Positions 36,211 through 47,324 are shown, numbered from the stretch's first letter. The stretch is DNA of 64,000 bases from Rhizophagus irregularis (GCF_026210795.1 NC_089455.1:1922001-1986000); one strand, 5' to 3'. Notes: a model not told the origin generated them from the letters alone. Numbers and translations: made by a program.

Positions 36211-36649
36211 CATTACTTTACTAAAAATGGTTATTTTTTGAAATACTTTTATAATATTCTTATTATACTTTTGTAATACTGACATTATTTTGTAATGGTT
36301 GAAATTGTTTTTATATATTTCGCAATTAATTACAAAGATTATATCACAAGGGCTAATAAAAGTATTACAAACCATAATTTCAAAACAATTTAAATATTAT
36401 GTTGCAATGGTGTTTGTAATTGATTTATTATTAATAATATAATTATAAATTGAAATTATTATGAAATTGTATTGCAATATTTATAATATTAATATAAAAT
36501 TGTATTGCAATGGTTTATATATCTTAATATGAAATTGTATTGCAATACTATTGCAATGGTTTATATATCTTAATATGAAATTGTTATGAAATTATATTGA
36601 AATAGTTGTAATAATATAAATCTAATCATTATTTTTATAATTGTACTAT

Positions 36650-36740
36650 CTTTTTGTCAGGCAGAGGGAGCAGCAATGGCTCTCCCCCTATAGGCATTAA
36701 TTGGCCTCTACCTGTTTACAGAGGAGAGGCTTTTTGTAAA
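36650..36740 (+). other. Possible short coding fragment
   Basis: Reads GRGSSNGSPPIGINWPLPVY and RGEAF in a locally GC-richer stretch; no family recognised. Confidence 0.2.
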
Positions 36741-36990
36741 GTTAAAATTAATAGATATATATACATCAGGAAGTTACGAAAAAAATGTACATTACATATA
36801 CATTTATGCAAATCATGTACATTGCAATATTCATTCTTTTTAATGTACAAGTAATATTTAACATTAATGAACATCATCAATGAAATTTTTATCATGATGT
36901 GCAGCATTTAATAATAAATATTCAATGTACATATCTTTGCTATAATAAAAATATAATTACTAACTAGTAAATTTCAGTTAGTATTGATCG

Positions 36991-37003
36991 GTATCATGTG
37001 ATC
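36991..37003 (+). promoter_or_regulatory. Shared palindromic upstream motif, array A
   Basis: GTATCATGTGATC followed by CGATCGATCTTTTTTT and a C/T-rich leader. The counterpart at 39427 has the same order, suggesting a promoter or 5' control element (inference). Confidence 0.4.
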
Positions 37004-37039
37004 AGTTTGCCGATCGATCTTTTTTTGATAAAAAAAAGT

Positions 37040-39045
37040 CTAATAAAAAACTTTAAACTTTTTTTTCCCTTTCTTTCACTTCCCTTCTGTCCCCTTGTCC
37101 TTTCGTCCTTCTCCTATATCCTTCCCTTTCCTTTCGTCCTTCACTTCCCTTTCGTTCTCTTCTTTTTCTCACACCTGTAAGTTTCGTTACTTTTTTTTAA
37201 TTTATTTTTTTTTTTTTTTTTTTTTAATTTTATCTTTTTTTTCGTTTCTTTTCATTATTTTATTTTTTGTAGGACGTTTACTAGGGGACGCCGGCTTGAA
37301 TACTATGAAACCGGACTTTAAGGTAGTAAGGAACTGAAAAGGGGAAGATTTTTTGTTATTTTTAATTTAAGAAACGAACTAACGTTTCTCTTTTATTATT
37401 TTATTTTTTGTAGGACGTTTACTAGGGGGACGCTGGCTTGAATACTATGAAACCGGACTTTAAGGTAGTAAGAAACTGGAAAGTGGAAGATTTTTTGTTA
37501 TTTTTAATTTAAGAAACGATCTAACGTTTCTTTTTCATTGTTTTTTTTTGTAGGACGCCAGCTTGTTCACGAAACCAGACTTTAAGGTAAAAAACTGGGA
37601 AAGGGGGATGGTGGAAGGGGATTTCGCAAAGAGGAACCAAGATTCGTAAGAATCTTAGTTTTTTTTTATTTTTTTTATTATTATGAAACGGTTTACTAAC
37701 CATTCCTTTCTTTTTTTTATAGGTTCGGTGTCTTGGAAGGGCTTCCGAAGAATGGAAAATGGAGAACTAAGGTTCGTAAGTATTATATTCAGTTACGAAC
37801 CTTAGATTTATTTCTTTAATACTATGGACGGTTCTAACCGTTCTTTTTATTTTATTTTTTATAGGTTCTGTCGGGTGATCTTCCGAAGAACGGAAAACGG
37901 AGAACTAAGGTTCGTAAGTATTATATTACGAACCTTAGATTTATTTTTTTAATACTATGAACGGTTCTAACCGTTCTTTTTATTTTATTTTTTATAGGTT
38001 CCATCGGGTGGTCTTTCGAAGAACGGAAAACGGAGAACTAAGGTTCGTAAGTATTATATTACGAATCTTAGATTTATTTTTTTTAATACTATGAACGGTT
38101 CTAACCGTTCTTTTTATTTTATTTTTTATAGGTTCCGTCGGGTGGTCTTCCGAAGAACGGAAAACAAAAAACTAAAGTTCGTAAGTATTATATTACGAAC
38201 CTTAGATTTATTTTTTTTAATACTATGAACGGTTCTAACTGTTCTTTTTATTTTATTTTTTATAGGTTCCGTCGGGTGGTCTTCCGAAGAACGGAAAATG
38301 GAGAACTAAGGTTCGTAAGTATTATATTACGAACCTTAGATTTATTTTTTTTTAATACTATGAATGGTTCTAACTGTTCTTTTTATTTTATTTTTAGGTT
38401 TTGGGTTTCTCAGGTGTCTTCTGAAAAATGGAAAAAACCAAAATTCGTAAGTACGAATCTTTGGTTTATTTTTATTTATTTTATTATTATGAACGGTTTC
38501 TAACCGTTCTTTTCTTTGATTTTTAGGTTTCGGGTGGGCTTCTGAAGAACAGAAAACCCAAAGATTCGTAAGGACAATACGAATCTTTAATTTTTTTAAT
38601 TTTTTTTGTTATTTCTAATTCTTTTTCTTCTTTTAGATCTTGGGTGGGTTTCTGAAGAACGGAAAAAGAAGACGAATCTTAACGGATTGGTAAGTTTCGA
38701 AGATTTCAATTCACTTCGAAACTTGGATTTTTTTATTTTTCTTTTAGAAACGTAAACTAACGTTTCTTGTTTGCTTTTTTTTGTAGGATCTGGGATCACT
38801 CAGTTATATGGAATTTCGAAGGTATATACAGTACCTTCAAATTTTTATTTTTTCTAACAAAACGTTTTTACTAACGGTTTCATTTTTTTTTCTTTTGTAG
38901 GTCCAAGACGCGACTGGATCCTATTTCGAAGGTATATATATCCCTTCGAATTTTACTTTTTTTTATTTTTAACGAAAAGTTTTATTAACATTTTCATTTT
39001 TTTCTTTATAGGTTTATTTTGGAAATCAATTTTTATCTAGTATTT
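37040..39045 (+). ncRNA. Micro-exon array A (putative spliced non-coding transcript)
   Basis: A pyrimidine-rich leader ends at the donor CCT/GTAAGT (37177). Then come exon-like units 37273-37322, 37414-37464, 37554-37586, 37723-37775, 37865-37913, 37998-38046, 38132-38180, 38266-38314, 38398-38446, 38527-38567, 38637-38689, 38787-38821, 38901-38931 and a terminal one from 39012. Each is preceded by a T-rich tract ending TAG and followed by GTAAG or GTA. Intron-like gaps are 69-97 nt. Five exons of 49 nt are near copies (GTTCCGTCGGGTGGTCTTCC ... CTAAGGTTC). Exon ends and intron starts pair into hairpins, and a CTAAC lies in a second hairpin loop. Transcription is not shown by sequence; it could instead be a hairpin repeat mimicking introns. 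Confidence 0.5.
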
Positions 39046-39426
39046 AACATATTATATAGATTTAAAATAGCCATAGATATTATATTAATTAGTTAATAAT
39101 ACATTTGTATAGTATAATGATAGTATAATAATAAATAACGCATGTATTTTAATATCATTAATAAATGTGTTAATTAATCGTAATGTACAGGTGATGAACA
39201 TCTTTAATTTGGCGATGAACATCAAATGTTGTGACATCGGTAGTACATTGCAGGGTCCGATGTTCAGCGTTTCTTTATGATGTACATCAAGTGACCGATG
39301 TACATTTGATGAATATTTTTCCCGTGACTTCCTGATGTATATGTATATATGAGTATATATATACATCTAAAAAAAAATATAAAAAAAAATTTTTCGGAGG
39401 AAAGCCTCCTATTTATATTAATTTAA

Positions 39427-39438
39427 GTATCACGTGAT
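39427..39438 (+). promoter_or_regulatory. Shared palindromic upstream motif, array B
   Basis: GTATCACGTGAT, followed by a second TATCATATGATA, AATCGATC and T-rich then C/T-rich leader, in the same order as at 36991. Confidence 0.4.
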
Positions 39439-39619
39439 TTACGTGATTCATAGCAGATAGCCGCAGCTTAAACTTTTTGTATCACGCGTCGTATCATATG
39501 ATAAAATAGATCTAATCGATCTTTTTTTTTTTAAGTTTTTTTTTAAGTTTTTTTTTAAGCTTTTTTTTTTAAGCTTTTTTTTAAGCTTTTTTTTAAGCTT
39601 TTTTTTTTTAAGCTTTTTT

Positions 39620-41480
39620 TAACGAAACTTCCCTCTTTTTCGTTTTTCTCTTTTCCCCTTTTTACGTTCTTCCCCTTCTATTCCTCTCTTTCGTTTCCCT
39701 CTCCCTTTCTTTCGTTTCCCCTAAATTAAAAGCTTTTCTCTGTGAAAAATCACAATCTTTTTTTTTAGGATACATTTTCGTTTCAGCGGGTCTCTTGTGG
39801 AAATGTAATTCATTTCGGCCTTCATACGCTTGGGAATTCAGGTTTCTTTTTAGACGGCCAAGAACTGCATTGAAATTAGGTAGGAAAGGGAGGGTGTATT
39901 CTTTCGTATTTTAATTTACGAAACGTTTATTAACGTTTCTGGTTTCTTTTTTTTTTAGACGGGTTTATGGATTTCTTTGAACGCGCGAGTTTCTTCAGCT
40001 TTTTGGCTCAGGATTTTGGTAAGACAATTTTTTTTATTAATTTTTTTTATTTTTAACGAACCTTACTAAAAGTTTGTTTCTTTTTCTTTTTTTAGGCGGG
40101 TCTTTCGGGTCAGACGTTAGTGTGACGTTTTTTTTTAAATATTTAACGAAACGGCTACTAACGTTCATTTTTTCTTTTGTAGATGGCCCTTCGGGGTATT
40201 TGGACGCGTGGAATTTCGGTGAGAGGAGTTCTTTTAGTAGGCTCCGGTCCTCAGACGCGTGGAAAACTCGGTAAGGAGGGTTAACTTTTGTTAATTCTTT
40301 TAACGAAATGATCACTAACGTTTCATTTATTCTCTTTTGTAAACTTCAGGACATTTAACGCGTGGGGTATGGAAAATGGTAAGTTTTGCAACAGGCGTTG
40401 CGAAACTTCAATTTTTTAATAATTTAATTAGAAACGTTTATTAACGTTTCTATATATTATTTTTGTAGGGTTTCAGTCTTTTGGTATATTAGGGAAGATG
40501 AAAGGTAAGTTTCACGAAGCATTTTTTTATAATCTTATTTAATTAGAAACGCTAACTTTAATAGCGTTTCCTTTCTTTTGTAGGTTCAGTATTGGATACA
40601 GGTCCCGAAATGGTAAGTTTCGTACGTTTCGTTACGAAACTTCCCGTTGTATTTTTTTTATTTTTTTTTAATTAGGAAATGTTTACTAACATTTCCTTAT
40701 TTATTTCTTTCAGCGAAACGGTTTATTTTTTAGATTGTCATGTCCTGGACGTGTAAGATTTCGGTAGGGGTTTACAGAAAACAAACCTTTTTTTACTTTT
40801 AGCGAAACGTTTACTAACGTCTCGTTTCCCCTTTTTTTAGGCGGCTTATTCTTGATCCTGGACGCGTGGAATTTTGGTGAGTTTTTTTAAAATGCTTATT
40901 TTAACACAACGTTAGTAACAAACCGCTTACTAACGTTTTTGTTTTTGCATTCTGTTAGGTGGCTCTTCAGGTCATTTTTTATTTTGAACTTCTGTTTTGG
41001 TTTAAAAAATCTTTGTCTTCATTATTTTAATGAAAACATTTCATATTTTTTATTTTCTAGATTACTACAGTATTTCTTCAGATCTTCAGGTATTTGGCGC
41101 GTAGTATTTGCAGGATTTTTGATGTTTTACCGACAAACAAGAAATTTAGAACTTTAAAAGTTTGGCCAGGTCTTCAGACGCGTGGGACGTGTGAGTTCGG
41201 TATTTATTTTTTCCTTTGATTTATTTATTTTAACGGACTGTAACTAATAGTTCATTTTTTTCTTTTTTTTTAGGTTGTTAGTTCTTCAGATTTCTTTGGA
41301 TATCCTTGGACGCGTAAGTTTCGTTCGGATTTCTTAATTTACGCATTTCAACGAAAGGTTCTAACAGTTCGTTTTTGCTTCTTTTTAGACGGCTGCTATT
41401 AATCGGGTTTCAATTTTTTTTGTAGAACTGACTTTAGAATTTCTATTTGCTAGAAATCAGGCGTATAATAGAAGAATAAA
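39620..41480 (+). ncRNA. Micro-exon array B (putative spliced non-coding transcript)
   Basis: The same architecture as array A with different exon sequence. Best-defined exon-like units: 39959-40018, 40183-40218, 40350-40378, 40469-40504, 40584-40612, 40734-40763, 40841-40876, 41061-41089 and 41274-41313; others are ambiguous. Donors are GTAAGT, GTAAGA, GTGAGA, GTGAGT or GTAGGG; acceptors are T-rich plus TAG/CAG. Introns carry GAAACGTTTACTAACGTTTC-type hairpins with TACTAAC in the loop. Exons share a GGACGCGTGGAA core and CTTCAG words. No conserved reading frame. Confidence 0.45.
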
Positions 41481-41944
41481 ATATCTTTATTATACTGAAT
41501 TATATAGGAAACCTCGAAATGCCATTAAGGTACATTGGATTTTCACGTGTTGGGTGGACATCTGGAGAATTATATAGTTTTTTGTTACATTCCGGACTAT
41601 GCGTGACCATTAATTAAAAAAACTATTAAAACTATTAACTATTACAGATTCATTGTAAAACTATTTATCTTAGTAAATGTAAACAATTGCAAAACAATAT
41701 GAAATAAATTATAATTATATTATAAATTTGTTAAAAATAAATTATAAAGCTATTATAAAACTATTACAAAATAATTACAAAACAATTACAAATCCATTGT
41801 AATTTTTTGACATTATTTTAACATGAAATTATAAGCCTAGATAACATGGTTTTAATGGTTGACACAATGCATTAAAACCATATAAAAATAGTATTATAGC
41901 TATGTCAAAAGCATATCAAAAAAATAGCTATTTTTAGCAAAGTA

Positions 41945-42032
41945 TGCCTTAATACTCCAGAATCATAACTCATCAACCCAAAGTTGAGGATCAACCGGGT
42001 ACCTTGCTTTAGATTCAGCGATACTGCCCAAG
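41945..42032. other. Right flank of the 5.7-kb element
   Basis: Nothing supported here apart from lead-in to the 42033 ORF. Confidence 0.3.
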
Positions 42033-42308
42033 TTGGATGGGGTGTCACAGGTACGCTTTAAGAAGACTCGCTACGACTCTATTGCAAAAAGGATAAGTAT
42101 ATTCGAAAACACCAGACATAAATTCACCTCAGAAGTTTGGCGGGAAACCCCTATAAACAACTGCAGTTTCATCATTACCAAAATCATTGAACTTAGGGAT
42201 ACAATGAAAAAGTTCATGAGAATGACGGCTTTAAAAAAAAAATACAAATATATTCTCAACTTTGACAATGCACCCTTATTCTTTGACCTGGAATTCTCAT
42301 ATGACTAA
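42033..42308 (+). CDS. Hypothetical protein fragment, 91 aa
   Basis: MDGVSQVRFKKTRYDSIAKR through SFIITKIIELRDTMKKFMRM to FDNAPLFFDLEFSYD-stop. Mixed composition and uneven base use look coding, but it starts abruptly and may be the last exon of a truncated gene. No family recognised. Confidence 0.35.
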   Translation: MDGVSQVRFKKTRYDSIAKRISIFENTRHKFTSEVWRETPINNCSFIITKIIELRDTMKKFMRMTALKKKYKYILNFDNAPLFFDLEFSYD

Positions 42309-42309
42309 A

Positions 42310-43360
42310 TTATTGTTGTTTGTAATTTGATCCATTGAATCCACTATAAATTGCCAGGCAAAGCGAACTTTTATTAGACAACCATAGCTTCATCAACAAA
42401 CGTTGCAATGTGTTTGGACGAATTTCATTCAGTGACATTTTTTTTTATATGGAAGATTATCTCAAATCGATTTTACGGTTCCAAATTTTATTATATTTTC
42501 AGGCTATACGTGGAATGAGAAGAAAAATAATGGAAAGGGGTAAGAAGAAAAATGATCGGTAGAAGAAAAAGGAGTGAGAAGAAATTAATGGAATATTACG
42601 TTTTGAATTTTTATTTTTATGTGTGATACGATGACATGCAAGAAAATTAAATTTTTAAATAATTATACTCTTGACGATAAAATATAAAATATGATCAGAA
42701 AAAAACCAATCAATAAAAAAGATCGATTATTTTTAAACTGAACCATGTGATGATCCTATTTAACTAAGCCATATCTAAGCCTTATTTAGTGTAAGCCCCT
42801 GGATTGATTACATAAAAGAATTTTTTAAATAGATAGATGGGATCTACAGTAGTCAACTTACAACAATATTTGAAAAATACCGATATATTGATATTTTATA
42901 CTGTAGGAAAGAGTTTTAATACATATTGGTGTAATCAAATATCAGTATATAAAGTATCAACTATACAAATAATGCAAGTCATGTGCAACTAATCATTTGT
43001 CTAATTGTTCGATAATATTCTAAAACGGAGTAAATTAAGATCGAATTAAGTTCCTTACGGTGTAGATTAAGGTTAGCTTAAAATTCAGTATAATTGTAAT
43101 ATATCATCGCAGTGTAATATGAAATATAATCAAGGAAGGACATGCGTGGTTTAAAATATTACATTTTCTTTTACCTTAAATATAATTTGCAGATTACTTT
43201 CGTCTTCTTTATTGCTTTTTTTAATGTATAATTATAAATAACATTTTTAACTCACTTTTTATTAATAGAATTTGTTTATTTATTTTTATTTATATATATT
43301 AATTAACGCTGTGATGCAGTATTACTGTAACTATATTTTTAAAATAAATTAATAAATCAA
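42310..43360. other. AT-rich, no gene seen
   Basis: A short GAGAAGAAAAATGA purine-rich run lies at 42510-42590; otherwise nothing recognised. Confidence 0.5.
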
Positions 43361-43363
43361 AAA

Positions 43364-44728
43364 ATTATGTGTGTATTCAATGTTAAATAAATTAATTAAA
43401 GATGATTGCATTAGAACTAAAAAATTTAGACAAGATCATAAAAATAAACTCAAAGAAATCAAAAAAAAATATGTGTGTATTCAATGTTAATAAATTAATT
43501 AAAGATGATTGCATTAGAACTAGACAAGATCGTAAAAATAAACTCAAAGAAATCAAAAAAAAAATTATGTGTGTATTCAATGTTAAATAAATTAATTAAG
43601 GATGATTGCATTAGAACTAAAAAATTTAGACAAGATCGTAAAAATAAACTCATAGAAATCAAAAAAAAATTATGTGTGTATTCAATGTTAAATAAATTAA
43701 TTAAGGATTGCATTAGAACTAAAAAATTTAGACAAGATCGTAAAAATAAACTCAAAGTAGAGCTCTGAACAGGTCAGCCAAATTCAGGTAACCTGACCTG
43801 ACCTGACCTGACCTGAAATTCAGGTCAGGTATGAAGATTGACCTGACCTGATTGACCTGTTGACCTGAAACTATTGATTCTACTATATAATAAAAGTGAG
43901 TTGCAGTATTGCGATTCACTTTTTTATATTGATTTTATATAATAAAAGTGAGTTGCAGTATTGCGATTCACTTTTTTATATTGATTTTATATAATAAAAG
44001 TGAGTTGCAGTATTGCGATTCACTTTTTTATATAGATTCTATATAAAAAAAGTGAGTTGCGGTATTGCGATTCACTTTTTTATATTGATTTTATATAATA
44101 AAAGTGAGTTGCGATATTGCGATTCACTTTTTTATATTAATTCTATATAAAAAAAGTGAATCGCAATACCGCAACTCACTTTTTTTATACAAAATCAATA
44201 TAAAAAAGTGAATCGCAATACCGCAACTCACTGTTTTATATTGATTTTATATAATAAAAGTGAGTTGCAGTATTGGGATTCACTTTTTTATATGATTCTA
44301 ATATAAAAATGTTGAATCGCAATATTTCGAGAAAAAACGTTGCGAAAACGTTTTTTCATAATATTATATTAAAAAAAATGTTTCGTAACGTTTTTTTTTT
44401 GATATCGTTGTGAAAACATTTTTTTCATAATGTTATATTAAAAAAAACGTTTTGCAATATTTTTTTTCAATATTTTAATAAAAAACGTTGCAAAAACGTT
44501 TTTTTTCATAATATTATATTAAAAAAAAAGTTTTATGCCGTTTTTTTTCAATACTTTAATAAAAATAGTCCTGAAATTTTTCAGGTTTCAGGTCAGGTCA
44601 GGTCAAACAGACAACCTGATATAACCTGACCTGACCTGACCTGAAAAAAAATTTCAGGTCAGGTTTATCAATTAACCTGACCTGACCTGACCCATTCGGA
44701 ACTCTAACTCAAAGAAATCATAATAAAT
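43364..44728. repeat. ~105-bp tandem repeat, four units, split by a hAT-like element
   Basis: Units begin TTATGTGTGTATTCAATGTT at 43364, 43469, 43565 and 43672 and contain GATTGCATTAGAACTA and AAAAATAAACTCAAAGAAATC. The last unit is interrupted after ACTCAAAG (43757) and resumes at 44707. Overlapping ORFs on both strands here are by-products of the repeat. Confidence 0.85.
43758..44706. mobile_element. hAT-like element, CAGGTCAGGTC family, 949 bp
   Basis: Ends TAGAGCTCTGAACAGG / CCCATTCGGAACTCTA; target duplication ACTCAAAG at 43750-43757 and 44707-44714. Subterminal CAGGTCAGGTCA arrays; core of hairpins with GTGAGTTGCAGTATTGCGA and AAAACGTTGCGAAAACG. Same family as 2093-3742 and 25255-26637. 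No ORF. Confidence 0.9.
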
Positions 44729-44788
44729 TTATTATAAATATAGAGCCTTTTCTTGACATTTTCCCCATCAAACTAATAATATTTAATA

Positions 44789-45559
44789 ATGGCAGCATTA
44801 AACTTAAACGCAAATCTTCCAGTATACATTCAATGGCCCGATGACGCTGCTTTGACCTTAATTCAGCGTCGTCGGGCCTATCAGCCCTTATTTACCACAA
44901 TGAGATTACATGACCAAAAACAATTATGGCGTGGAATTGCTCGTGATATACGAAACAACCACACATTCAGGCCAACTAGAAAACAATGCAGAGAGAAGTG
45001 GAATGCACTAAAGGCGGGGTACGAGAATCTAGAGAGGCTAATCAATAGAAATCCTGATGATTACCCTACTTGTACCCCATCTTTGCATGACGAGAGGTTC
45101 CACCAAGAACTCTCAAACGAGTTCTGAAGAGTTGAGCGTAAGTATTTATTATTTAACTGATTTTTTCATTAATTCATTGCATTTATATTAATAATTGCTT
45201 TGTTTTAAGCATTAGTCCGGTCCTCCTGGAGAAAAAGGGTGGATCGTAGGACATACGAGTATAGAGAGCGTAGGCGCTCTAGGCGCTCTCGCTCCCGATC
45301 CCCCTACCAGTACCGAGAGCGCGAGCGCTCTCATTCTCAATCTCCTACCACCGAGAGCGCAGGCGCTCTCATTCTCGATCTCATCATCACCGACGTCATT
45401 AATATTTTTATTTCATTTTATTTTTTATTTTATTTTATTATATGTTTTATTTTATTTTATTATTATGTTTTATTTTATTTTATTATTATGTTATATTTTA
45501 TTTTATTATTATGTTTTATTTTATTTTATTATATACTTATTATTTTATTCAATAAATGA
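44789..45559 (+). pseudogene. Myb/trihelix-like protein with Arg-Ser-rich tail, one nonsense codon
   Basis: Exon 1 (44789-45137): IQWPDDAALTLIQRRRAYQP, MRLHDQKQLWRGIARDIRNN, RPTRKQCREKWNALKAGYEN, a Myb/SANT-like (trihelix/MADF type) fold with the Trp/Lys-Trp spacing. A TGA at 45125-45127 (NEF-stop-RVE) breaks the exon 12 bases before the donor GTAAGT. Exon 2 from 45210: PLVRSSWRKRVDRRTYEYRE and SRRSRSRSPYQYRERERSHS, an RS-like repeat, then loss of the pattern in the third repeat. The real 3' end is uncertain; the last 45 codons run into a TTTTATT simple repeat. Probably a DNA-binding protein of a transposon or expanded family. Confidence 0.55.
45405..45550. repeat. TTTTATTTTATTATATG simple repeat
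   Basis: Reiterated (TTTTATTTTATTATATG)n-like sequence. Confidence 0.85.
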
Positions 45560-45801
45560 CATTATTCGATAATATTATTTGTCATACCAATTGTCATTAA
45601 CCATATACAGTATAATTGACCCTAAATTTTGTGTATCTATTAATAGCCAAATCGGCATTAATTTAACCGAAGTGATTACTTAATTGGCAATTGCATTTTT
45701 TTTTTTTTTTTTGCTGACACGCTTAATAAATTTAAAGTTCTAATTGAATTAATAAAATTCTAGTTAAATTTAAATTAATTTAAATTGTAATTGTTATAAA
45801 G

Positions 45802-47318
45802 ATGAGAAGACGATATAGTCACGCCAAACCAATAAAACCAATTCGAATTCGAAATCAGTTTTCTTACAGCAATCTTGGTGAGACAACTACTTCCGGTGAG
45901 AGACGTTCACCTGCACGTTCACCTGATAATGATGACGATAACATGGACTTTCAGTATAATCACGAAGATAATGATTTAAGTTTTCAGGACATTAATGATG
46001 ATGATAATGAATATGGATCAATTGGTCCTCAGTATTACAATGATGAAATGGAAGATGATAATCAATCATTTGATAATGAAGAGGAAGAAGAAACTGACAA
46101 TGAATACAATAGTGAAGAGGAAGAGGAAAATGACAATGAATACAATAGGGATGAGGAGGAAGATGATGATAATGGAGACAATAATGAAGAGGAGGAAGAG
46201 GAAGGTAATAATGAAGAGGAAGAGGAACGTAACAATGATGAAGAGGAACGTAATGACAACAAAGAGGAAGAAATACATCAAATTGTTGAAGCTTTGGATG
46301 AAGACAAGATACCGTTCTGCAATGGTGAATTTGCACCGTACTTTGATAATTATACAACTACGGCACTATTTTGTTGGCTTCGAAGCGTAATGTTTCTACA
46401 AAAGCATATGAAGACCTTGTTGATATCATTCACAATCCTCAATTCAAACCTACTCATGTAGTAAAAAATATCTGTAGATTCCAATCATGGAGAAAACGTC
46501 TTCCTCTCCTACCAATAATAACAAAGCCTATTCAAATTTTACCAAAAAAAACTCCGTCAACTTCGTGAGATTCGAAGCTTTCATATCAACTCTCAATTAG
46601 TGATATTATATGGCGTGTTCTTAACAATCCAATGCTGATGAAGCATATGTATTTCGGACCCGGTGTTAATTCTGAAACAAAGTCAGAATATTGGCATGGA
46701 ACTTTATGGGGAGAATCACCACTTTTTGGACAACATGAAATAATAATATCAGAAGGTAATAGGACAATATACTTTGGTATAATTATAATTTGTTAACATT
46801 AAAATGTTTATTTTAATAAAATAGTAATATATCAATCTGGTGATTTTGTCTACTATTATGATAATGATCTTAAAAAACTTGGAAGGTTGAGAGCAATTTT
46901 AAAAGATGAAAATGGAAACTATGAGTTACGAGTTCAACTAATTTTAAATTATGATGATTTACCTGGAAATATAAAAGGGCTATCAAGACAACGTTGTTCT
47001 CTAACTGGGGAAGTATGGTTTCAGGATGAACCATTTATAACCATAATTACCTCTCAAATTTTAGAGAAAGTAACTATAATGATGATGTATAAACACCAAA
47101 TTATTCCAGAAGGTTCATTACGAATTACTGAAATAATTTATAAATGTAATGACCGTTGGCACGTTCGTAATGCAAAGCTTTCATACCAACATCTTTCAGA
47201 TTACATTTCTGTCAGAAATCCACCGTCGTCTATGCCAGTTTATAAGCTGTTTTTAGATCTTTACTATGATGATTTTGGTACATTTAGAAATGTATACCAT
47301 TCCTTCATCAGGAAATTT
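45802..47318 (+). pseudogene. Transposase-like relic (acidic N-terminus)
   Basis: MRRRYSHAKPIKPIRIRNQF, then a long Asp/Glu/Asn tract (residues 50-160), FCNGEFAPYFDNYTTTALFC, a frameshift near 46372, KAYEDLVDIIHNPQFKPTHV, and after another shift SDIIWRVLNNPMLMKHMYFG and EYWHGTLWGESPLFG. An intron at about 46757-46824 (GTAATA...TAG), then LKDENGNYELRVQLILNYDD, HVRNAKLSYQHLSDYISVRN and LFLDLYYDDFGTFRNVYHS, where it is cut by the 47.3-kb repeat. The DLYYDDFGTFRN block aligns in position with KDZ/Plavaka or Tnp2 first catalytic Asp regions (inference). C-terminal two-thirds missing. Confidence 0.5.
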
Positions 47319-47324
47319 TATAGC

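Larger units (their letters stand above)
36761..39340. repeat. Inner inverted-repeat unit around array A
   Basis: ATACATCAGGAAGTTACG at 36761 is mirrored by CGTGACTTCCTGATGTAT ending 39340. Both inner flanks carry reiterated GATGTACATC/TGTACATT words. This may be a second element nested in the 36216-41942 element. Confidence 0.6.
36216..41942. mobile_element. 5.7-kb terminal-inverted-repeat element carrying two micro-exon arrays
   Basis: Left end CTTTACTAAAAATGGTTATT and right end AATAGCTATTTTTAGCAAAG (inverted) match over about 36 bases with few differences; TA dinucleotides flank both (36214-36215, 41943-41944). Subterminal TTGYAATGG/CCATTRCAA words fill 36250-36640 and 41590-41870. There is no transposase ORF. 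TA duplication suggests Tc1/mariner or pogo mobilisation, which is inference. Confidence 0.6.

Noticed and set aside
37000-37340. Phe/Ser/Pro-rich ORFs
   Set aside because: Read from the pyrimidine-rich leader and T-runs of array A; low complexity.
43402-43768. Overlapping ORFs on both strands with a repeated peptide
   Set aside because: Products of the 105-bp tandem repeat read in several frames; no start context or conserved frame.
45992-46390. ORFs rich in His/Leu, Met/Lys or Ser opposite the acidic tract
   Set aside because: Shadow frames of the Asp/Glu/Asn repeat in the 45802 gene.
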